Below, in pieces: positions 57,111 through 64,000 of a DNA stretch of 64,000 nt. The stretch is taken from assembly GCA_011947345.1 (NCBI GenBank), contig JAAVTG010000656.1, positions 62,001 to 126,000 on the forward strand. The letters are read 5' to 3'. Both the position numbers and the translations under genes were made by a program. The stretch comes from Phytophthora quininea (lineage: Eukaryota > Oomycota > Peronosporomycetes > Peronosporales > Peronosporaceae). A model generated the notes under the pieces. It worked only from the letters and a program-made list of their open reading frames with translations, did no database searches and was not told the DNA's origin. How positions within the stretch are numbered: the stretch's first letter is position 1; each line of letters starts with the position of its first letter.

Positions 57111-57267
57111 TGTCCTCGACGTGTAGGAGCGATACGATGACGACAGGTACTTTGCTTCGGAGAGCTGCAGCGGCAGTTGATAAATTGTAGCTGGATTGAC
57201 ACATGCTGCAACCTACCGGACAAGTGTAGATGTGAACCAATAAAATTCTACATGTTCCTTTCACACC

Positions 57268-58079
57268 CTAGCTGCGAGATGTGGCCCTCTTCTTGCTTCT
57301 ATCTCTCTTGCTCCGAATGGAAAAGAACACTTCATGGAAGTTGACACGGTAGGGACCCGACTTGGTGATCACCATATTGGACGTCGGACCGACAGCGGCC
57401 ATAACTTCGCTTTTGCCTCCACGTACTGTGTCCTTTGTTGCGGCCTGACGCTCCGACTTTGTTGCGAGCGGATGAGAATCACACTGGAGTGCGAGAACAT
57501 TCGACTCCAAGCGTCAGCGATCTCGACTCCATTGGTGCCGGACGTGCGCTCCATTGCGTGGAGAAGCGCTCGCCCCACGCAATCGTAGTGCTCGAGCTTC
57601 ACACCGAAGCGACGGTGCGTCTTGGTGAGCGCCAGAATTTTGTCGGTAATATTCTCGGCCGCCAGCATCGTCCGCATCCCAGCACTGATGTGGACTAGCA
57701 CACGACCGCGGACGTGCATGGACGACCGGAACACGTGCTTGAGGTCCCCGCCGTGCTCTTCCAGGTACGCGTAGAAGACGTCGTAGAGCTCTGTGATCTT
57801 GTTGTTCTGCGCCTTGGTAATGTGTTTTGCCTCCTTGGGCTGGCTCGACGTAGTGTGGAAGGAGGAATTTCGCTGTGGAGGGGCGTCTTTGAACACTCGG
57901 TCCCAGTGCTGCGCTGCCACCCGTCGGTGCTCTTCCGTTGACTTTTCGTAGTAGACGAAGGACGGCAGATACTTTTTCATGAGTCTCACATCCCCGTAGC
58001 CGAACTTCTTGGGCTTCTTGTTGTCGGGTGTCGCTTGAGCCTGCGATGGTGGGCCGAGGCGCGAGGTTTTCGCCCCCAT
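57268..58079 (-). CDS. globin with N-terminal myristoylation-type signal (one frameshift)
   Basis: Starts MGAKTSR, a fit for N-myristoylation at Gly2. A basic linker leads to a globin-like domain (about residues 95-205): ELYDVFYAYL, then LTKTHRRFGVKLEHYDCVG, where His155 fits the proximal haem ligand, then GRALLHAMERTSG and IADAWSRMF, the typical G/H-helix pattern. Such proteins bind haem and may sense or detoxify oxygen or nitric oxide at a membrane. The frame ends at 57369, but a one-base loss at T-run 57434-57436 would switch it to a Lys/Arg-rich tail ending at 57268. The distal haem residue was not identified. Confidence 0.65.
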
Positions 58080-58504
58080 GGTCGTAGCTCGACCACTTCA
58101 CGAAGATGACGGAATTAGTCACCGTCCAAGTGTATGGGGAGGCCTTTGCGCAATGACTCAAACAGAGCCAACACATGAGCTTTAGGTTCTTATGCTGCGT
58201 GTCCCCATAACGGCAAAAGGTTTCGACGACAGCAATATTTGGACAATATGCCACGTGATCTCGACTCCACTATTTCCAGGTCCATACCGGTATTGAGGAA
58301 TTCGCACGCTTTCATTGACATTTGAGCAAGAAAACAAAGGAAACTTGCAGATCACTTCGACTTCCATTTAATGGCCCCTGGCAACGACCTCAGCTCAACT
58401 ACTGGAGTCATAGAAGGAAGAAATTCTCCGTCAGATTCTGGCTGATGTCAATTTCAATTGTCGTTGCTTTCTCTTCGGGGCGTGCCGAGAACGGCACAAA
58501 TGAA
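58080..58504. other. flank between globin gene and DIRS-like element
   Basis: No gene seen. It contains the globin promoter. Confidence 0.35.
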
Positions 58505-58512
58505 AGTTGGTA

Positions 58513-59620
58513 TTACAGCGCCCCCGCTGCCAGGGTGTGGCGTGGCGCGGGGGATACCCCAATACGTTGCTGTGGTGCCGGCTTGACAATCATTTGCTGG
58601 GCCATTCTGGACGATAACCGACTCCCAATGCGAGTGTATCGTTCTACCGCATCAGACTTCCACCTCCCGAATAATTTCACCGCTAGGCCGTCGAATCCAG
58701 CATTGAAGAGTGCTGTAGCACCACCGCTACGAAGTGAATGTGAACCATATCTCACTGGAGACTGCCCTGCTTGTTCAGCCGCAAGTTTGATGGCCTGAAC
58801 CATATCACGCACTTGCAAGTTGGTGGACGCGTCGATTTTGCACAACAGTGTGCTGGCTGCAACTCCTAGAGACTTGTGATGCTGCACCAGGAACCAAGCT
58901 GCTAGCACTGGACAACACCAGTTCTGACCCGATCGTTCTAGTCTGCGCAGCGCACCTTGGCCGAATTGGTCATTCTTGCTACCTCTAAATCGAATAATGA
59001 CAGCCACAACCTTTTCAAGCTCATTGATTTCGCGCTCGTCGGACCCAACAAATTTCACATCTTCTCGCTGCAGTGCGTAATGTTTAGTGGTTGAGCCGAC
59101 CGCCAGATACTCCGATCTTCTTAAAAGAAAGAAGAAACCCAGCACCGAAGCCCCCAAATGACTCGGTGCTGGGTTTTGCGAAGTCGAGAGATTGGTGCAG
59201 TCGCTTAAGGATATTAACTGTGACCGGTTGTTTGGGGTTGCTGGGCGGTTCCGTCCGCCGCATACCGGTGACTGCGAGCTGGTGCCCAGGGAGTAACCCG
59301 ACTCCGTATCCGAGCATTCTGCGATGATGCCACGAGATATGAGAGATTTTGGAGAGGATGGTATTGGCAGAATTCCCAGTTCCCGAGTTGTTCCACCCGT
59401 ATCTCCATGAGTAAACGGCGAATAGTGCGAGTTGGTATGAATGTTTTCTCGGGTTTTCAGGTAACCATTCGGAGAAATTAAGCTGCTGGCACCACTTAGA
59501 CCACTGGACCCATGTACTGTTGTACTTTGTTGCGGACGACGCGGCCAGCGATTGGGCAGCAAGAGGAGAAGTTAGACCATGAGGATTTATGAGGTTCGGT
59601 CCAAGCTCGAGATGCTGCAT
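58513..59620 (-). CDS. tyrosine recombinase of DIRS-like element (one frameshift)
   Basis: Two frames join at A-run 59135-59137. The N-terminal core-binding part (YNSTWVQWSKWC, SYQLALFAVYSW) is followed by the catalytic part. The active-site set is Arg in LLRRSEYL, HSLRSG (HxxR box), a His/Trp position in FGRWKS, and Tyr in ERYTR. The C-terminus overlaps the element end. It would insert the circular DNA intermediate. Confidence 0.8.
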
Positions 59621-61061
59621 CGGCCATGGAGTTTCTAGCTCCAGGTATATGATCCACCGATACCCTTAGGTTAAAATAGGCTTCAGCCAGGCCGATGCAC
59701 CGATTGATTTCTTGACTGAACGAATTCTTAGAGTGCAGTTTGTTGCACCAAGACACGGCTGACGTGTTGTCACTCCAGCATTTGATGTGGATTGTCTTTC
59801 CTTCAGCCAGTTGATTCCACTTGGACCCCCAAGTCCACAGTGCCAGCGCGATGCATAAATGCTCTCTTACGTTGATTGAGAATTTTGCTGCCGTGGTTAC
59901 CGCTTCCTTTACCAATTTCTCTTCATCGTGGTCAAATTCCAACTGTATAAATTCGTTTGAAGCCGGATCGAGGACTGCCAAGCCAATATCCGATGCATCC
60001 ATCAGTAGTACGACGTCAGGATTTGGCAAGGTCCCGAACATTGCTAGCGGAAGTTCCGCAAGACAGCCGTGGTGCAGAATTTGTTGAAACCAGAGTAAAT
60101 CTGCTGTCGCGCCTTGTGACAATCGAATTCTGCCGAACCGCGGTGCATTTGTGCACAACCCTTGTAGGCGCTGGTAGAATGGCTTCGCCGTCCTTAAGCA
60201 GATTGCAACATGCCTAAGCGACCCAAGAGCTTTGTTAAGTTCTGTCTTTGACGCGGTGCCAAGCTTAAGTAGCCCTTCAACGCGAAGTCGGGCCTTGGCT
60301 ATTTTATCATTTGGTATTGACACTGTTCGACGAACTGTGTTCCAGAGCAGACCCAGAGCTACAATTTCGGTACACCATTCGGAGAACTTGGCTTTTTATT
60401 GACCTTGGGCCCAAGACGGCTAGCATAGCATGGCGCAACGTTGTTTCGGCCAGGTGTTGTCTATCCTCGATATCGGGTTCGACTAGTACATGGTCGTCGA
60501 CCCATTCGTAAGGGAAAAATGGGTCGTCATCATCCGAATCTGAGACCGAAGCGGGGAGTTTGTGCCCATCAGCCAAGATATCGCTCGCCCAAATAAAGCG
60601 TAGCACGGTGGTGAGCCTGCCCATCCAAATGGCGCTGCCATATCGATGATAGCAACTCCTAATTCCTTGACACTCGCTGCCATCCTAAAAACCTGATTGG
60701 CACGAGTTCGGAGGTGTCGAAAAGCACCTTTAACATCACCTTTGAGAATGCGAATACGACCTGCATAGCCATGAATTGCGAGATACTCTATGCGCTGAGC
60801 TATGACAGCCACGGAGGCATATCGCACTTTTGGAACGGACTCGGCGACGAATGCTGAATTAACTGATGCGTTTTTCGGGAACGACAAGTCATGAATCACG
60901 CGGACTTCCTCATTCGGATCTGCACCTTTCTTTTCGACAGCACCGAGAGGACTACATATTACTTCTGGCCAGCGGTCCAGGATGTCAAGTTCGACAACCA
61001 TGTACTGGCCTGAGTCTTGGCCCTCCCTAATACTCCGTGTGACTGCACGTAGGTATCGCAA
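59496..61061 (-). CDS. reverse transcriptase / RNase H of DIRS-like element (two frameshifts)
   Basis: RT part at 61061-60324: DLSFPKNASVN, LKGDVKGAFRHL (first catalytic Asp), PFGWAGSPPCYALFGRA, and VDDHVLVEPD (YxDD-type box with Val). RNase H part at 60323-59496: LLMDASDIG, then WSDNTSAVSW, then DHIPGARNSMADAASR. Frameshifts at G-run 60553-60556 and T-run 60393-60397, each one base. The 3' end overlaps the recombinase frame by about 125 bp. Confidence 0.8.
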
Positions 61062-61397
61062 ACAGGAGCCATGATTTTTGTGAGGAGGACGGCATGGCTT
61101 TGGACCTATTTTCCACTCGACATCGATTCCAAATTCTGCAATCTGGATGAGATGGTCAAGATGAGGATATCCGTGAAGGACTAATTGTAGCCTTTTGAGT
61201 CCAACCCTTTGCTTGGTCTGTTGTCAACGTGATTTTCACCACGAAAGAATCTAGTGGCTTCTTCTAGACACCAGCCTCTGGAGCGGATAATCTCTGACAG
61301 TGACTGACTTGCTTTCTGATCGACATCGTATAGAATCTCATCAGTCCTACGAGTGCGCACGTAGCCGAATCGCCTCTGCGAGACTGAGATTCTGCAT

Positions 61398-62190
61398 TCA
61401 GCCCGAAGAAGCTCCTCTTCCAATTGTTCTTGGATAAATTTTGCTGACTTCATCGACAAAGGCGGGAATCTCGTGGTTCTGGTTAAGAACTCGGTTGCGG
61501 GACTGTGAAGGCCCCTTGGTTGCGAGCTGACCCTCGACGATATCGTCATGTGTCTGGTGCTTGATAAGTAAACAAGGTCTCGTCAAACAGTCCGTTGCAT
61601 GACCAGTACACGCTCTAATACGTGTGACCGTCCCATCAGCCCCGACTTTGGTGCACGTGCTAGTGTTTGACTTACTCTTTGTTGACTTGCAATGACCATG
61701 GCACGGTCTCAGTAAACGCCCACTCTCGCGTCCAGCGATCTCTTCAGCTTGCGATTGCGATAAATCGAATCGCACTGACTTTGATCCGGCGCGGGTCTTA
61801 GCGTCCACCTTACTCTGTGCTTGTTCAGAATGGCCAATTGTACACGGTCTCAACGAACGCCCACTCTCATCCAGCATTCGCCTCAGTTTGTGAGTTCGAC
61901 GAGTCGCCTCGTACTGACTTTGAATGTGAGCGGGTCTTAGCGTTCATCTTACTCTGTGTTTGAATGTGGCGCGGCTTGCATGGTCTCGAGCCCAAGACCT
62001 CCGGTCCAGTGTCCTTGCCTTCCGTCTCGGATAGAGACGGAGAGGAAGTTTGGTGTTGAAGATATGTAAGGCTCTTACGCTGTGCGCATCGAATTTCTTT
62101 TCCAGTACATCGTTTTAAGCTCATCACCGCGTGTTGCTCGGGTGTGTACGTGCATGGTTGCGCTGATACTGGACTCTGAGGTGGACGCAC
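61398..62190 (-). other. repeat-bearing linker ORFs of the DIRS-like element
   Basis: Two overlapping open frames encode a Ser/Lys/Arg-rich protein with at least three imperfect repeats of the type RPC..GH....QSK..AKTR..SKSVR. At DNA level the repeat is about 150 bp, between 61690 and 61990. No enzyme domain. It could be the C-terminal part of gag or a spacer. 61062-61397 holds only weak frames. Confidence 0.5.
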
Positions 62191-62211
62191 AACCGATCTA
62201 CCCTCGGCGAG

Positions 62212-64000
62212 TCACAGGCGCTTATGTTCGTTCTTCAGACCGCCAAAGCGCTTTTTGATTTCTGCCTTGACAATATCTGGAAGTTTCTTAGGGATGAAGT
62301 GGGCTTGATCATGAGGGCATTCATCACCTTCTCCAGCGCAGCCGTCATTGGACAGGAATCGCATGCAGAGCTGTCGCGTTTCATGAGTTCCTGGATCCGT
62401 TTGAGCTGGCAGCCGCTTCAATACATGTCGAGGAATAAATCCTGTCTTTTTCTTGCTACTGCGATTGGTTTGATCTCGAGGAACCGCGTTGGTCGATTCG
62501 GCTGCTGATAGGGCAGTTGCAGACGACATACCGTTGCGAATGGTATCTACTTGACGATGAACATTAACGAACATGATATCCCTTAGTAATCGATCTTCCG
62601 TTGTGCAGCGCGATTTAACATTGGTCATGTCCTCGTCGGTCTCCACCGCCCCACGAAAATCTTCGAGCACGTCATTGACCCAGTACACTAGAGACGGAAG
62701 CTCGGCCAAACTCCACGACACGCGCATCAGTGTTTCCTCGATAAATGCGATAATGCATTCCACCAGCTCAACCAACTCGACACAGCAGTACTCGCGGGTG
62801 AATGTAAGTAGCACTTTGGCATTGTCGACAACTTCTTCAATGCTTGACGGAGGCCGAGCAGCTGTAAATTCAGCCGACGCAGACAAGTTATCGAAATTAG
62901 AGCCACCAGCTTGAAGCCATGCCATTCTCTCATCAGGTGAAAAGCGTGCAAAGTGACAAATGGAAAGTCCACAGGAACCAAACTGAATGTCATACAGTCG
63001 CGTACACACCCCGGCAACGGTTTGAACTTGACGAACTCAGACCGAACCAAACTTTTGCAAGATAGGGTTGCATGCTTACCTTTGTGCTTCGCAGATGTGA
63101 TACATTCATGCACACGCTGCTGATCTTCACGAGGGCAAAAGCGTATTTCGACGGCTTTCCGATTTTCATGTCTGCAACCCGTCTCGCAGGTGGAAGACTG
63201 TGAAGGACATTATCCGCTTCTCGGATGGGAGTGTTCTGTGTTCGATTCGAGGCTTGACGAACTTCAAGGAAACGATTTAACAGGTCAGGATCATCACTTA
63301 GCTTCTCCACGATCAGAGCGTCTTGGTCGAGGGCCGTGCGCCGTCGTTTTGGTGGAGCGCTAACTTCTTCGTCATCAACCACAATAGGTGTGCCGGACCG
63401 TTTAGAGCCTCGAGCTTGCTCTGATGCCCCAAGTTCAGCTCCGTCGTCAGCTTGAGCTGAAATTTCTTCATCATCATCTACAAAAGGATCGAACAAAGCA
63501 TCGGCCAAACGCGGAGACCGCATTCTATCACTTCTGCTGATACGTTGAGTACGGCCACTTGCAGGGCGATAGAACGTTGTTCCAACAGAGCTGGGTACCG
63601 GTTCAAACTCCCCGTCGACGAAATGGTCAAAGTCCAATGCATGCTGAAGCGTAAATTCGCACGCTTGCCCCGTAGTTGGGTCAGTCCATTGACACAATTG
63701 GGTCGGCAGAGGGCGGCAGCTCTCTGACATTAGACCGTCGAGGACCACCGACAACACATTAGATCCTAGCGCACCGTTTCTTCCCAGGACCCGATCCAGA
63801 ATGGTGTCTTTAACTTCATCTATCTCCGTGACACTCCATTCGTCGAGATTGAACTCAACATGCTCAAGCAATAGAGCCACTATGGGCGGCACTAAAGACA
63901 CACAGCTCACTTCTGTCTCCAGCATTTCACCGCTTGATCTGACCCTTGCACGTTCACTGTCTACTTGAACAACTTGTCCAAATGAAAGCTTCTCTGGGAG
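62212..64000 (-). CDS. gag-like ORF of DIRS-like element (partial)
   Basis: Two minus-strand frames (62990 to the edge, and 62212-63009). The first has an acidic domain with a nuclear-type basic patch (PPKRRRT). The second is helical and ends with CMRFLSNDGCAGEGDECPHD, a Cys/His cluster that may bind nucleic acid. The frames meet near 63000 by a frameshift or short intron. The 5' end is beyond the window. Confidence 0.6.

Larger units (their letters stand above)
58505..64000 (-). mobile_element. DIRS-like retrotransposon, runs off the right edge
   Basis: On the minus strand the order is gag-like ORF, reverse transcriptase, RNase H, tyrosine recombinase, with the last two overlapping. This gene order and the use of a tyrosine recombinase instead of a DDE integrase define DIRS-type elements. 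The left terminus lies near 58505-58560, inside and just after the recombinase stop. The right end is outside the window. Several one-base frameshifts occur, all in homopolymers, so the copy may be young. Confidence 0.8.

Noticed and set aside
1..64000. CRISPR arrays, bacterial operons, ribosome-binding sites
   Set aside because: Introns, LINE and DIRS elements, and RXLR genes show a eukaryotic nuclear genome; no short regularly spaced repeats were seen.
1..64000. tRNA or rRNA genes
   Set aside because: No cloverleaf or conserved rRNA segments were recognised on reading. A tRNAscan or Infernal run would settle it.

Overview
The window reads as nuclear DNA of a plant-pathogenic oomycete, most like Phytophthora. 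The reasons are secreted proteins with RXLR-dEER motifs, short GT-AG introns of about 58-86 bp, kinases of the oomycete TKL receptor type, many copies of a bZIP-like family that I recall being labelled 'M96 mating-specific' in oomycete annotations, and LINE, hAT and DIRS-like transposon remains. No rRNA, tRNA or CRISPR was seen.

Layout. 1-3.6 kb: gene-poor, with weak remnants. 3.6-4.7 kb: a three-exon Myb gene with five repeats. 5.1-15 kb: RXLR effector genes and pseudogenes mixed with M96-like genes, an aldo/keto reductase pseudogene and LINE pieces. 15.4-29.1 kb: a tandem triplication of a ~4.6 kb unit (RXLR gene, truncated RXLR gene, LINE). Only the third unit keeps an intact effector. 30.0-41.8 kb: a large inverted repeat. 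Each ~4 kb arm carries a divergent pair, a POT/NPF-type transporter and a TauD-like dioxygenase. The arms are almost identical and stop matching at the stop codons of the two genes. The 3.8 kb centre holds three older M96-like copies. 41.9-46.7 kb: two RXLR genes and two M96-like genes, a second and inverted copy of the 8.9-11.4 kb block. 46.8-47.9 kb: a four-exon SLC25A51-like mitochondrial carrier. 48.3-48.9 kb: a short bZIP-only M96-like gene. 50.2-56.5 kb: three tandem receptor-like TKL kinases. 57.3-58.1 kb: a globin with a likely myristoylation site. 58.5-64 kb: a DIRS-like retrotransposon running off the right edge (gag, RT, RNase H, tyrosine recombinase).

Secreted RXLR effectors would act in host cells. 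The M96-like proteins look like nuclear regulators. The kinases look like surface sensors. The transporter and dioxygenase look like an uptake and oxidation pair. These roles come from family knowledge.

Many genes are broken by a single missing base in a homopolymer. The pattern is so uniform that base-calling error is a real alternative to pseudogenisation. In this annotation 'frameshifted' therefore does not mean 'dead' unless other lesions are listed.
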